Part shown: positions 41,331 to 51,278 of the stretch, in pieces | How positions within the stretch are numbered: position 1 is the first letter of the stretch | How the letters are laid out: each line of letters begins with the position of its first letter | Origin: Ottowia massiliensis | GTDB lineage: Bacteria; Pseudomonadota; Gammaproteobacteria; Burkholderiales; Burkholderiaceae_C | Direction: 5' to 3' | Assembly (NCBI RefSeq): GCF_900240305.1 | Contig: NZ_LT964854.1 | Span: 682,001-746,000 of the forward strand | Length of the DNA stretch: 64,000 nucleotides | Position numbers and translations under genes: made by a program | Notes under the pieces: generated by a model | Database searches by the model: none | Seen by the model: the letters and a program-made list of their open reading frames with translations, nothing else | Told to the model about the DNA's origin: nothing

Positions 41331-42176
41331 TCAGAAGCGTTCATCTGCGGCCAGATAGCGCCACTGGCCTACGGGCAGCGCGCCCAGGCGCACCTGGCCG
41401 ATGCGGATGCGCTTGAGGCCGACGACGCGCAGGCCCACCAGTTCGCACATGCGGCGGATTTGGCGTTTCTTGCCTTCGGTCAGCACAAAGCGCAGCTGCT
41501 CGGGGTTTTGCCAGTGCACTTGCGCGGGCTTGAGCGGCTGGCCATCCAGGCTCAGGCCGTGGCGCAGCAGGGCCAGGCGCTGCGGTGGAAAAGCGGCTTG
41601 CACGTTCTGCGTGACGGGGCCGAAGGCCACGCGCACCAAGTATTCCTTGTCCACGGGCGAGTCTTCGCCAATGATGCGGCGGGCCACGCGCCCGTCTTGC
41701 GTGAGCACGAGCAAGCCGGTGGAGTCAATGTCCAGCCGCCCGGCCGGGGCCAGGCCGCGCAGTTGCGCGGGCGCAAAGCGCAGGCGCACGGCGTCGCCCG
41801 CCCAGCGGCTGCGCGCGGCAATCAGGCTGGCGGCGGGCGGGTGGCCGTCTTCAGCCTGGCCGCTGACGTAGCCCACGGGCTTGTGCAGCAAGATGGTGAC
41901 GCGGCCCGCCTGCTGCCGCCCTGCCGCGCGGCTGACGGTGATGCGGTCGCCAGCGGCGACTTTGGCGCCCATTGGCGCGGGCTGGCCATTGACCAGCACC
42001 CAGCCTTTGGCAATCCATTCGTCCGCCTCGCGGCGCGAGGCCAGGCCCAGCTCGGCCATGCGCTTGTTCAGCCGCACCAGAGCGCCGCTTTCGGCGGCCA
42101 GGCAGGCAGCGGGCATTGCAGGCGCGGGAGCGCGGCGAAGGCGGGAGGGCTGGGGAGCGGACGGGGCGGCGGACAT
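41331..42176 (-). CDS. rluF: RsuA/RluB/RluF-family rRNA pseudouridine synthase
   Basis: A 281-residue protein: low-complexity N-terminus, S4 RNA-binding domain (LNKRMAELGLASRREADEWI, about 40-85), and a pseudouridine synthase domain with the catalytic Asp in GRLDIDSTGLLVL and the closing motif EGKKRQIRRMCELVGL. The one-domain layout and RRMC motif are closest to RluF (23S U2604), but RluB/RluE-like specificity is possible. The start at 42176 has no good ribosome site. It is last in the tol run, 139 bases after tolA. Confidence 0.8.
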   Translation of the reverse strand: MSAAPSAPQPSRLRRAPAPAMPAACLAAESGALVRLNKRMAELGLASRREADEWIAKGWVLVNGQPAPMGAKVAAGDRITVSRAAGRQQAGRVTILLHKPVGYVSGQAEDGHPPAASLIAARSRWAGDAVRLRFAPAQLRGLAPAGRLDIDSTGLLVLTQDGRVARRIIGEDSPVDKEYLVRVAFGPVTQNVQAAFPPQRLALLRHGLSLDGQPLKPAQVHWQNPEQLRFVLTEGKKRQIRRMCELVGLRVVGLKRIRIGQVRLGALPVGQWRYLAADERF

Positions 42177-42315
42177 GGCTGCGAAAGCGAAGGAAGGCGA
42201 AGAAATCGGCGGAGATCGGCGCGGCTGTCTGATGGCGATGTCTGGCGGCGATGGGCCGCCGCGCCGGGCGCCAGCCGGCGCATGCGGCGGCGGCGCGTTT
42301 CGGCCGCCGGGCCGC

Positions 42316-43359
42316 TCAGTCGTAGGGCCTGAAGACGATGGTGAACTGGGTGTGCACGCGCCCGTCCACGTCGCGCGGCATGGAGCCGGTTTTTTCGACG
42401 GCGCGGACGACGGCGCGGTCCCACGCGGGGTTGCCGCTGGCCTTGACCAGGCGGGCGCTGATGAGGGTGCCGTCGGGGGTGGTGCGCACTTCGACTTCGG
42501 CCACGGGGTTGCCGTTGATGTCGTCAGGGAAAACGATGTTGGGCTTGACGCGGGCTTTGACGCGGCCTGCGAAGCTGCCGGAAGGGCCGGCGTCGCGGTC
42601 GGCCTGGCCGTTGCCACTGCCGCCGCTGGCGCGGCCTGTGCCGCTGCGGCCGGCATCTGCGCCATCGCTGCCGCTGCCCGCCAGGGCGTTCATGCGGCGC
42701 AGGGCTTCGGCGCGGCGGGCGGTTTCGGCTTTTTTGTCGGCTTCGGCCTGGCGGCGTTCTTCGGTGCGGCGCTCGCGGTCGAGTTTTTCTTTTTCCTGCT
42801 GAAGCTGTTTTTCGAGGCGCTCTTTCTCTTTCTGGCGCTCTTTTTCCTTTTCGGCGCGTTCTTTCTGCTGTTTTTCTTTTTCCTGGCGTTCTTTTTCTTC
42901 GCGCAGCTTGTCCTGCCGTTCTTTTTCGGCGCGTTCCTTTTCCAGGCGCAGTTTTTCCTGGCGCTGCTGCTCGAGCTGGCGCTGGCGCTGCTGTTCTTTT
43001 TCTTTCTGCTCGCGGGCGATGTCGGCTTCGCGGGCGTCAGGCTGGGGAGCCGGGGGCCTGGGTTTGGGTTCAGGCGCAGGCTGCGGTTTGGGCCTGGGTT
43101 CTGGCGCGGGCTGGGGCCTGGGCTGCGGGGCGGTGCGCACGGCGCGGGGGGCGGCCTGCTGCACGCTGGCAGCCCAGATTTCGGCTTCGATGGCTTCGCT
43201 TTGCTCTTCGCTGCGCCGCCAGCTCATGCTGAGCAGCGCGAACACAAGCAGCAGCGCCACATGTGCGCCAATGGCCCAGGGCAAGGCGGTGAGCAGGCTG
43301 GGTTCGGGCGGCGGGGCGAGTTCGGCCGGGTCTGCGGGGGCCGGGTTCATGTCGGGCAT
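42316..43359 (-). CDS. tolA: Cell envelope integrity protein TolA
   Basis: A 347-residue protein: one N-terminal transmembrane helix (about 25-48), a Pro/Lys/Arg segment (PQPRPQPAPEPRPKPQPAP), a long charged coiled coil rich in Glu/Lys/Arg (about 110-225) spanning the periplasm, a Gly/Ser linker, and a TonB-like C-terminal domain (RVKPNIVFPDDINGNP ... TQFTIVFRPYD). It links the inner-membrane TolQR motor to TolB-Pal in the outer membrane. Confidence 0.93.
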   Translation of the reverse strand: MPDMNPAPADPAELAPPPEPSLLTALPWAIGAHVALLLVFALLSMSWRRSEEQSEAIEAEIWAASVQQAAPRAVRTAPQPRPQPAPEPRPKPQPAPEPKPRPPAPQPDAREADIAREQKEKEQQRQRQLEQQRQEKLRLEKERAEKERQDKLREEKERQEKEKQQKERAEKEKERQKEKERLEKQLQQEKEKLDRERRTEERRQAEADKKAETARRAEALRRMNALAGSGSDGADAGRSGTGRASGGSGNGQADRDAGPSGSFAGRVKARVKPNIVFPDDINGNPVAEVEVRTTPDGTLISARLVKASGNPAWDRAVVRAVEKTGSMPRDVDGRVHTQFTIVFRPYD

Positions 43360-43397
43360 GGCGGGCCTTGCTTGGTAGCTGCCGAAAAGGGCAGGGC

Positions 43398-43829
43398 TTA
43401 TTTCACGGAGAGCGCGATGCGCTGCACGCCCGCTTCGCGCAGGCGGCCCATGAGGCTCATGACTTGCTGGTAGGGCAGGTTCTTGTCGGCAGCCAGGAGC
43501 ACGGGCATGTCGGGCTGGCCGGCCAGGGCCTGCTGCACGCTGGCGATGAGGGCGGCTTCGCTCTGGGCGGGCTGCAGGGGGGTGTCCTTGCCGCCGGTGC
43601 GGCCCGTGTTGTGGCTGTAGACGCCTTTGTCGTCAATGGCGACGATCATGTAGTTTTCAGGCGGGCGGGAGGATTTGCCAGCGGTGGGCACGTTGATGGC
43701 GCCGGGGGTGATGACGGTGGCGGTGACCATGAAGATGATGAGCAGCACCAGCATCACGTCAATGAAGGGAACCATGTTGATTTCATTGACGGAGCGGCGG
43801 CCACGGCCACGGGAGGCGACGGCGGGCAT
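43398..43829 (-). CDS. tolR: TolR, ExbD-type motor protein
   Basis: A 143-residue protein with one N-terminal transmembrane helix holding the proton-channel Asp (MVPFIDVMLVLLIIFMV) and a periplasmic ExbD/TolR domain. It converts proton flow into TolA movement with TolQ. It is 24 bases after tolQ. Confidence 0.95.
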   Translation of the reverse strand: MPAVASRGRGRRSVNEINMVPFIDVMLVLLIIFMVTATVITPGAINVPTAGKSSRPPENYMIVAIDDKGVYSHNTGRTGGKDTPLQPAQSEAALIASVQQALAGQPDMPVLLAADKNLPYQQVMSLMGRLREAGVQRIALSVK

Positions 43830-43853
43830 GGGCGTTTCTCCTTGGGGCGGGCG

Positions 43854-44561
43854 TCAGATGCGCGCGGCGGCTGGGGAAGCAGGCGCCGGAGCGCCGAGGT
43901 TGCGCTGGAGGATGTTGGTGAATTCTTCGATGAAGGTTTCCTGCCGGGTGGCGAGGCGGTCGATGTCGCGCGCAAAGCGGTTGTAGGCCAGCACGGCGGG
44001 AATGGCGGTGAACAGGCCCAGCGCCGTGGCCACGAGCGCCTCGGCAATGCCGGGGGCGACGGTGGCGAGGGTGACTTGCTGCAAGCCGGCCAGGCCGGTG
44101 AAGGCGTGCATGATGCCCCAGACGGTGCCGAACAGGCCCACGTAAGGGCTGACCGAGCCTGCGGAGGCCAGCAGCGACAGGTGCGTTTCGGCGGCGTCCA
44201 TCTCGCGCTGGAAACTGGCGCGCATGGCGCGGCGCGCGCCGTCCAAAAGCGTGCCGGGGTCGGCGATGCGGCGCTCGCGCAGCTTTTGATACTCGCGCAT
44301 GCCGCAGGCGAAGATGCGCTCCAGCGGGCCGATCTGGCCGGCGTTGCGGCTGGCGTTGTCGTACAAGTCGTTCAGGCTGGCGCCCGACCAGAAATCGCTC
44401 TCGAACTGGCTGTTTTGCCGCTGAATGGCGCGCAGCGCGGAGGCTTTGCGGATGATGGCGGCCCAGCTGGCCACGGAGACCAGCAGCAGCAGCAGCATGA
44501 CGGCCTGCACGACGAAGCTGGCGTGCAAGATGAGCTGGAAGATGGAGAGTTCCTGGTTCAT
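43854..44561 (-). CDS. tolQ: TolQ, MotA/ExbB-type motor protein
   Basis: A 235-residue protein with three transmembrane helices (about 15-40, 130-160, 170-195) and the MotA/TolQ/ExbB domain (LASAGSVSPYVGLFGTVWGI; APGIAEALVATALGLFTAIP). It forms the stator of the Tol motor with TolR. The gene order tolQ-tolR-tolA is standard. Confidence 0.95.
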   Translation of the reverse strand: MNQELSIFQLILHASFVVQAVMLLLLLVSVASWAAIIRKASALRAIQRQNSQFESDFWSGASLNDLYDNASRNAGQIGPLERIFACGMREYQKLRERRIADPGTLLDGARRAMRASFQREMDAAETHLSLLASAGSVSPYVGLFGTVWGIMHAFTGLAGLQQVTLATVAPGIAEALVATALGLFTAIPAVLAYNRFARDIDRLATRQETFIEEFTNILQRNLGAPAPASPAAARI

Positions 44562-44594
44562 GGTTGGTTTGGCTGTGTGGTGAAAACGGAGCCT

Positions 44595-45053
44595 TCAGCC
44601 GCGCAGGCGCTCAAGCAGAAGGGGCGGAATGCGTTCGGGCCGCATGCCTTCGGCGCTGACCCAGGCCAAGCGGAACTGGCCGGTGACGAGCAGGCGGCCC
44701 GCGCGGGCTGCTTCGGGCGCATCAGGCGCATCGGTTTGCCCGCCTTGCAGCCAGATTTGCTGGCCGATGAGCAGCGAGGCCGCGCCCGCCTGCTCCAGCG
44801 TGGCGGTGACGGCGATGCAGTCATCCAGCCGCGCCGGATGCAGGTAGTTCACGCTGGCGCGGCTGACGACGAACATGCCGCCTTGCCGCTCGCTCAGACT
44901 GCGCTGGCCCAGGCCGCGCGCGCGCAGCCATTCGGTGCGGGTGCGCTCGAAAAAGCGCAGGTAGTTGGCGTAATAGACGATGCCGCCCGCATCGGTGTCT
45001 TCCCAGTAAATGCGGGCGGCGTAAATGAAGCTGGCGGGGGCGGGTGCGGTCAT
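44595..45053 (-). CDS. ybgC: Acyl-CoA thioesterase YbgC (Tol-Pal associated)
   Basis: A 152-residue hotdog-fold thioesterase with the 4HBT signature YWEDTDAGGIVYYANYLRFF (Asp in EDTDAGG is catalytic). It hydrolyses short acyl-CoA or acyl-ACP, with proposed links to phospholipid synthesis. The start is ATG at 45053, overlapping the upstream aminotransferase by 4 bases; it is the usual first gene of the tol-pal cluster. Confidence 0.93.
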   Translation of the reverse strand: MTAPAPASFIYAARIYWEDTDAGGIVYYANYLRFFERTRTEWLRARGLGQRSLSERQGGMFVVSRASVNYLHPARLDDCIAVTATLEQAGAASLLIGQQIWLQGGQTDAPDAPEAARAGRLLVTGQFRLAWVSAEGMRPERIPPLLLERLRG

Positions 45054-46237
45054 GCGAGCAGCGCTTTCATGCGGGCCACGGCTTCTTGCAGCTGCGGCAG
45101 GGCGTTGGCGGTGGAAAAACGCACGCAGCGGGCCGTGCCGTTGGCGCCGAAATCGCGCCCGGGCGTGACGGCCAGGCGCGCGCGCTCCATCAGGGCGAAG
45201 GCGAAGTCCCAGCTGTTCATGCCTTCGCCGCCCAGGCGGCGGGCGGCTTCGGCGCAATCAGCCCAGGCGTAGAAAGCGCCGTCTGGCATGACGGGCACCT
45301 GCAGGCCCAGCGCGGCCAGCTGCGGCACGAACCAGTCGCGCCGCGCCTTGAATTCGGCGCGGCGGCGCTCGTATTCGGCCAGGCTTTCAGGCTCAAAGCA
45401 GGCCAGCGCGGCATGCTGCGCCACGGCGCTGGGGCAAATGAACAGGTGCTGCGCCAGCTGCTCCACCAGCTGCGCCATGCGCGGGGGCACCACCATCCAG
45501 CCCAGCCGCCAGCCTGTCATGCAGAAATATTTGCTGAAGCTGTTGATGCTGATGATGTCGGGCGACAGGCGCAGGGCGCTTTGGCCGTAGGCCGCGTCAA
45601 AGCTCAGGCCCAGGTAAATCTCGTCCACCAGCGTGAAGCCTTCCCGGCCTTGCACGGCGGCGTGCAGGCGCGCCAGTTCGTCGGCAGCAATCGAAGTGCC
45701 CGTGGGGTTGGAAGGCGAAGCCAGCAGCACGCCGCGCGTGCGCGCGCCCCAGGCGGCCTGCACGTGCTGCGCATCCAGCTGAAAGCGCGCCTGCGCCGAG
45801 GCGGGCAGCAGCACGGCCCGCGCGCCCGCGCTGGCGACAAACTGACGGTTGCAGGGGTAGCAGGGGTCGGGCATCAGCACTTCGTCGCCCTCGTCCAGCA
45901 GGGCCAGGCAGGCCAGTTGCAGTGCGGCCGAAGCGCCTGCCGTCACGATGATGCGGCTGGCGGGCACGCTCACGCCAAAGCGGCTGGCGTACCAGCCGCT
46001 GATGCGCTCGCGCAGCCCGGGCAGGCCGCAGGCGTGGGTGTATTGCGTGCGCCCCTCGCGTATGGCGCGTTCGGCGGCTTCGCGCACCAGCGGCGGGGCG
46101 GTGAAATCTGGCTCGCCTATGTTCAGGCGGATCATGGGCGGCCCGCCTTGCGTCTGCATCGCGGCGGCGTGCTTGGCCATTTCCATCACGTAAAAAGGCT
46201 CGATGCGCTGCGCGCGCTGCGAGTGGCGAAAACTCAT
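45050..46237 (-). CDS. Class I/II PLP-dependent aminotransferase
   Basis: A 395-residue fold-type I aminotransferase. It has NIGEPDFTAPP, the PLP-binding Lys in SINSFSKYFCMTGWRLGW, ASPSNPTGTSI with the conserved Asn, and VRFSTA with the carboxylate-binding Arg. Substrate unknown; the N-terminal pattern resembles aspartate, alanine or valine-pyruvate type enzymes. It overlaps nusB and ybgC by 4 bases each, so translation is coupled. Confidence 0.9.
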   Translation of the reverse strand: MSFRHSQRAQRIEPFYVMEMAKHAAAMQTQGGPPMIRLNIGEPDFTAPPLVREAAERAIREGRTQYTHACGLPGLRERISGWYASRFGVSVPASRIIVTAGASAALQLACLALLDEGDEVLMPDPCYPCNRQFVASAGARAVLLPASAQARFQLDAQHVQAAWGARTRGVLLASPSNPTGTSIAADELARLHAAVQGREGFTLVDEIYLGLSFDAAYGQSALRLSPDIISINSFSKYFCMTGWRLGWMVVPPRMAQLVEQLAQHLFICPSAVAQHAALACFEPESLAEYERRRAEFKARRDWFVPQLAALGLQVPVMPDGAFYAWADCAEAARRLGGEGMNSWDFAFALMERARLAVTPGRDFGANGTARCVRFSTANALPQLQEAVARMKALLA

Positions 46238-46869
46238 GGCCTGCTCTCGCCTTTGCTGGCCTTGCCTGCGGCGCGGTCGGCCTGCACCTCGTGCGGGCGC
46301 AGGCGGGGCGCCATGCCGTTGAGCACGGCATTCACGTATTTGTGCCCGTCGGTGCCGCCAAAGTCCTTGGCCAGCTCGATGTATTCGTTCAGCACCACGC
46401 GCCAGGGCACGTCGGGGCAGCGCAGGAATTCAAATGCGCCCATCCACATGCACGCATGCTCGATGGGCGACAGCTCGGCCAGCCTGCGGTCCAGCTGCGG
46501 CTCGATCAGCGCGTCCAGCTCCTGGCTTTGCTCGATGCAGCCGTGCAGAAGCGCGTCGTAATGGGCCGAGTCGCACTTGTGAAAGCCGGAAAGATCGCGC
46601 GTGAAGGCGTCAATCGCGCCGGCTTCGCCCTTGCCCACCAGAAATTGATACAGCCCCTGCAAGGCAAATTCACGCGCCCGCGAACGGGCCGACTTGATGG
46701 AGGATTTGCGTGTGCCGCCCGTGAGTTTGGGCGGCCTGGCGGTTCTCCGGGCTTTCGGGGCGTCGCCAGCGTCTGTGGCTGGGCCAGGCTGCGGCCCCAG
46801 GCCGGGAATGAACACTTCACCCGCGCCGCTGGCGCCATTGCCGCCGTTCATGCCAAAGCCGCCGCTCAT
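46234..46869 (-). CDS. nusB: Transcription antitermination factor NusB
   Basis: A 211-residue protein. The ordered NusB domain is about 57-195 (SRAREFALQGLYQFLVGK; ELSPIEHACMWMGAFEF; VVLNEYIELAKDFGG). It is preceded by a 55-residue low-complexity tail (Gly-rich, then Pro/Ala/Lys), longer than usual. NusB with NusE binds boxA in rRNA transcripts. It overlaps ribH by 4 bases, the common ribH-nusB pairing. Confidence 0.93.
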   Translation of the reverse strand: MSGGFGMNGGNGASGAGEVFIPGLGPQPGPATDAGDAPKARRTARPPKLTGGTRKSSIKSARSRAREFALQGLYQFLVGKGEAGAIDAFTRDLSGFHKCDSAHYDALLHGCIEQSQELDALIEPQLDRRLAELSPIEHACMWMGAFEFLRCPDVPWRVVLNEYIELAKDFGGTDGHKYVNAVLNGMAPRLRPHEVQADRAAGKASKGESRP

Positions 46870-47330
46870 GCCCGCACCTTTTGCAGCAGGCGGGCCATTT
46901 CCACGGCCACGCGGGCGGCTTCGCGCCCCTTGTCCAAGCGGGCGATGGCCTGCGCCTCGTCTTCGGTGGTGATGATGGCGTTGGCAATGGGCAGGCCGTG
47001 ATCCAGCGACACGCGCGACACGCCCGCGCCCGATTCATTGGCCACCAGCTCAAAGTGGTAGGTCTCGCCGCGAATCACGCAGCCCAGCGCCACCAGCGCG
47101 TCAAACCGGCCCGTGGCCGCCAGCGCGTGCAGCGCCAGCGGCGCTTCCAGCGCGCCGGGCACTTGCACATGCGTGATGTCGGCGGCGGCCACGCCCAGCG
47201 CCGCCAGCTCTTGCAGGCAGCCTTGGGCCAGCGCCTGCGTGATACCGGCATTGAAACGCGCCTGCACGATGCCGATGACCAGGCCTGCGCCGTCCAGCTG
47301 GGGCGCCGCGCCACGATTGGCTTCAAACAT
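46866..47330 (-). CDS. ribH: 6,7-dimethyl-8-ribityllumazine synthase
   Basis: A 154-residue enzyme making the riboflavin precursor lumazine. Conserved segments: GIVQARFN, VPGALEAPLAL, ALGCVIRGETYHFELVANE (catalytic His) and GVSRVSLDHGLPIANAI. It forms a multi-subunit shell in most bacteria. It follows ribBA by 69 bases and overlaps nusB. Confidence 0.96.
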   Translation of the reverse strand: MFEANRGAAPQLDGAGLVIGIVQARFNAGITQALAQGCLQELAALGVAAADITHVQVPGALEAPLALHALAATGRFDALVALGCVIRGETYHFELVANESGAGVSRVSLDHGLPIANAIITTEDEAQAIARLDKGREAARVAVEMARLLQKVRA

Positions 47331-47399
47331 GAAAAAGCTCTTTCTCTTGTGAATCAGTTCAGTGGGATGAATAAGGCAGGAGCAGCCAGCGCAGCGGCT

Positions 47400-48605
47400 T
47401 CAGCCTTGCGCCTGCGGCTCTTGCTGCGGTGAAAGATGCCCCGTCACCTCCAGCCCGAAGCCGCCGGCCATGCTCGGCAGGCGGCGCGGCATGCCCAGCA
47501 GCTGCATGCGGCGCACGCCCAGCTCGCGCAGGATTTGCGCGCCCACGCCGTAGCTGCGCAAATCCATGCGTCCGCGCTCGGGCGCATGGCTGGCGCGCGC
47601 CTTGCCCTCGAACTGCGCCAGCAGCTGATCGGCGCTTTCGCCGCAATTGAGCAGCACGGCCACGCCGCGCCCGGTCTTGGCGATGAAGGCCAGGCTCGCA
47701 TCCACGCTCCAGGAGTGCATGGCGCGGCCCGGCTCCAGCGCGTCCAGCACCGAAAGCGGCTCGTGCACGCGCACGGGCACTTCTTCATCGGGCTGCCACT
47801 GGCCTTTGGTCAGCGTCAGATGCAGCGCGCCGCTGGGCGTATCGCGCCACAGCTGCGCCATGAACTCGCCATGTGCCGTCATCATGGGGCGCGCGGCCAC
47901 GCGGCTCACCAGCGTTTCATTGCGGCTGCGGTACTCAATCAAATCGGCAATCGTGCCGATCTTCAGCCCGTGCTGCGCGGCGAAAAGCTGCAAATCGGGC
48001 AGCCGCGCCATCGTGCCGTCGGCATTCATGATTTCGCAAATCACGGCAGCGGGCGTGCAGCCGGCCATGCGCGTCAGATCGCACCCGGCCTCGGTGTGCC
48101 CGGCGCGCATCAGCACGCCGCCTTGCACGGCCTGAATGGGAAACACGTGCCCCGGCTGCACCAGGTCTTGCGGCCGGGCCTGCCGCGCCACTGCCGTTTT
48201 GATGGTGCGCGCGCGGTCGGCGGCTGAAATGCCCGTGGTCACGCCCTCGGCCGCCTCGATGGAAGTGGTAAAGGCCGTGCCATAACGCGCGCCGTTGTGC
48301 TGGCTCATGGGCGACAGGCCCAGCTGCTGGCAGCGCTCTTGCGTGAGCGTCAGGCAAATCAGCCCGCGCGCGTGCGTGGCCATGAAGTTGATGGCCTCCG
48401 GCGTCACGAAATCGGCCGCCAGCACCAAATCGCCCTCGTTCTCGCGGTCTTCCTCGTCCACCAGAATCACCATGCGGCCGGCCTTGAGTTCCGCCACGAT
48501 TTCATGCACTGGCGCAATACCCTGCGCCACAGGCTGCAAGCCTTGCCGGGCGGCAATTTCACGCGCGGCTGCGCTAGAAGCTGGAAGTGCGGAGATATCA
48601 GACAT
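47400..48605 (-). CDS. ribBA: 3,4-dihydroxy-2-butanone-4-phosphate synthase with degenerate GTP cyclohydrolase II domain
   Basis: A 401-residue protein. The RibB domain (about 15-225) is complete (VDEEDRENEGDLVLAADF; GHTEAGCDLTRMAGC), so it should make 3,4-dihydroxy-2-butanone 4-phosphate. The C-terminal domain has the RibA outline (LRSYGVGAQILRELGVRRM) but lacks the zinc cysteines of GTP cyclohydrolase II (no CLTGDxxxSxRCDC), so that step probably comes from a separate ribA. Such RibBX proteins are known. A weak ribosome site precedes the ATG; no FMN riboswitch is seen. First gene of the rib-nusB-tol run. Confidence 0.92.
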   Translation of the reverse strand: MSDISALPASSAAAREIAARQGLQPVAQGIAPVHEIVAELKAGRMVILVDEEDRENEGDLVLAADFVTPEAINFMATHARGLICLTLTQERCQQLGLSPMSQHNGARYGTAFTTSIEAAEGVTTGISAADRARTIKTAVARQARPQDLVQPGHVFPIQAVQGGVLMRAGHTEAGCDLTRMAGCTPAAVICEIMNADGTMARLPDLQLFAAQHGLKIGTIADLIEYRSRNETLVSRVAARPMMTAHGEFMAQLWRDTPSGALHLTLTKGQWQPDEEVPVRVHEPLSVLDALEPGRAMHSWSVDASLAFIAKTGRGVAVLLNCGESADQLLAQFEGKARASHAPERGRMDLRSYGVGAQILRELGVRRMQLLGMPRRLPSMAGGFGLEVTGHLSPQQEPQAQG

Positions 48606-49317
48606 GACCGGGATTATTTCAATGAGCGGAATACGGCAAAAGCGCCGCGAAAAATGGTGAATTGTAGCGCCGCCCCTCTTTGCCTTCTTTGCGCCCTGCC
48701 GTCCATGCCTTGTTTTTCAATCAGACGCAGGGCGGGACACAAAAGGCGCCGATTTGTTTTGCGGTGTTTTCAGGCCATTATCAAAAATCAGTCCGCCAAT
48801 GCCGTTGATTTTCAAAATTTCCCGAAATTCATTTTCATGAAAACAAATGCGCAATCAGGCAAAAAGAACGCCGGGGTGTGGCAGCGAATCAGAATGCGTT
48901 GGCAAGGCGCGAGCCGCAGGCAAGCCTGATGAATCACACGCTGCCCGGCGAAGCGTTTGCAACACCCACAAGTGTCCGAGTCCGCATTTTTCGCCGCAGA
49001 CAAGCGGCAAACAAGCGCTCAGGCTGGCTTCGGCAATCCAGAATCATCAGAAAAAGGAGCAAATTCAGGGACAGGAAAATGCCCTTCTGCGCTTTATGCA
49101 CTAGGACGTTTAGCTATAAATAGAGGAGCTAATTAGTGATGCTTGGCCTGGACTTAGGCACTTGAGGCGGCTGGGCGGCTTGCTCTTTGCCAGCGCGCGG
49201 GAAACAGCCTGGCTCCGGCGCTGCCGGAAAATGCGCCCGGGCCGCTCTCACACGCCGCTTTTTACGCGGGCGGCCCGCCGTTCGAATTGCACGAAACCAT
49301 CTTGCCAGGAGACCAAC
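48606..49317. other. 712-base divergent intergenic region
   Basis: Between ribBA and the OsmC-like gene. The 48770-48860 part is AT-rich and includes a 30-codon basic frame (48838-48930, MKTNAQSGKKNAGVWQRIR...) that I do not trust as a gene. A family A repeat occupies 49050-49136. I looked for an FMN riboswitch before ribBA and found no matching pattern. Confidence 0.45.
49050..49136 (+). repeat. Family A dispersed repeat, copy 11
   Basis: AAAAAGGAGCAAATTCAGGG ... TCTGCGCTTTATGCACTAGG then ACGTTTAGCTATAAATAGAG and GAGCTAATTAG. Confidence 0.8.
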
Positions 49318-49740
49318 ATGAACCATCCTCACGCCGCTGTCGCCGTCACCCAGCTGCCGCAGCCCTACCGCGTTCAGCTGAATGACAACCTGGGCCACCA
49401 ATGGCTGTCTGACGAGCCTGAAGACGCAGGCGGCCAGAACACGGCCACCACGCCTGACCGCATGCTGCTGGGCGCGCTGGGCGCCTGCACCGCCATCACC
49501 TTGCGCATGTACGCCCAGCGCAAAGGATGGCCGCTGACCGGCGTGACGGTGGATTTGCAGCTCAATCCCCAGGGCAAGCCCGAGGCGGGCGCGGGCAATG
49601 ACATCGCGCGCGTGATCCGGCTGGAGGGTGATCTGGATGCCGGACAGCGCGCCCGCCTGATGCAAATTGCCGATGCCTGCCCCGTTCACAAGCTGCTAAC
49701 GGGCCAAGTGCGCGTCAGCACAACGGAAGCAGCGGCCTGA
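49318..49740 (+). CDS. OsmC family peroxiredoxin-like protein
   Basis: A 140-residue OsmC/Ohr fold with the two redox cysteines in the standard places: Cys57 (LLGALGACTAITLRMYA) and Cys121 (ADACPVHKLL). Members reduce organic hydroperoxides or act as thiol-based stress proteins. The start is ATG at 49318 with AGGAG 7 bases upstream. It is convergent with recA. Confidence 0.9.
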   Translation: MNHPHAAVAVTQLPQPYRVQLNDNLGHQWLSDEPEDAGGQNTATTPDRMLLGALGACTAITLRMYAQRKGWPLTGVTVDLQLNPQGKPEAGAGNDIARVIRLEGDLDAGQRARLMQIADACPVHKLLTGQVRVSTTEAAA

Positions 49741-49753
49741 GAGGCTGTCCTTT

Positions 49754-49776
49754 GAACAGGTTTTCAGAGCCTGTTC
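49754..49776. terminator. Possible bidirectional hairpin between osmC-like gene and recA
   Basis: GAACAGG, 9-base loop, CCTGTTC in the 49-base convergent spacer. There is no T-run on either side, so termination is uncertain. Confidence 0.35.
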
Positions 49777-49789
49777 CCATGGCAGCGCC

Positions 49790-50926
<1,137 letters not shown>

Positions 50927-51278
50927 GTGTGTTCCTCGGTCAAAGTGTGAAGGCGGGGACTGTAGCAGGCGGCCTGCGCCCGCATGCGGGGAGTGCGGGC
51001 TGGCCGCCCCCGTCGAGGCCAGATCATGGGCAGGTTCTCAGACGGGCCGCGTGCATGGTTCCTGACGGAGGCGGCGCTGCTGGCAGGGATGATTGATTTC
51101 TGGCAAATGAATTCAGCGCGCAGCTGGATGAATTCACAAACATCAATTCATTTCCCGAGAAAATCAATCAATATCAAATCATGTTTGCCTTTATATATTG
51201 CCGCCGTCTGATTGAAAATGGTTTAAGCGGTTATTATCCGCTCACGGGTCGAAATTGCAGTTGAAAAGGATTTCGCAA
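50927..51278. other. 352-base AT-rich divergent region between recA and the copper receptor
   Basis: From 51090 to 51240 the sequence is strongly AT-rich (AAATCAATCAATATCAAATC; TTTATATATTGCC), probably the promoter zone of the receptor. A short inverted repeat AGCGG-TTATTAT-CCGCT (51226-51242) lies about 37 bases before its ATG. No recognised metal-regulator site was found. Confidence 0.45.

Noticed and set aside
42780..43020. Repetitive T/C-rich plus-strand sequence that looks like a simple repeat
   Set aside because: It is the reverse of the Glu/Lys/Arg coiled coil of tolA.
48606..48760. FMN riboswitch upstream of ribBA (and of riboflavin synthase at 37637)
   Set aside because: No conserved FMN-riboswitch blocks were found by eye on the relevant strand.
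48838..48930. Thirty-codon basic frame before the OsmC-like gene
   Set aside because: No ribosome site and no recognised family; probably chance.
50927..51000. LexA/SOS box upstream of recA
   Set aside because: No CTGT-N8-ACAG match close to the start; a computed matrix search would be needed.
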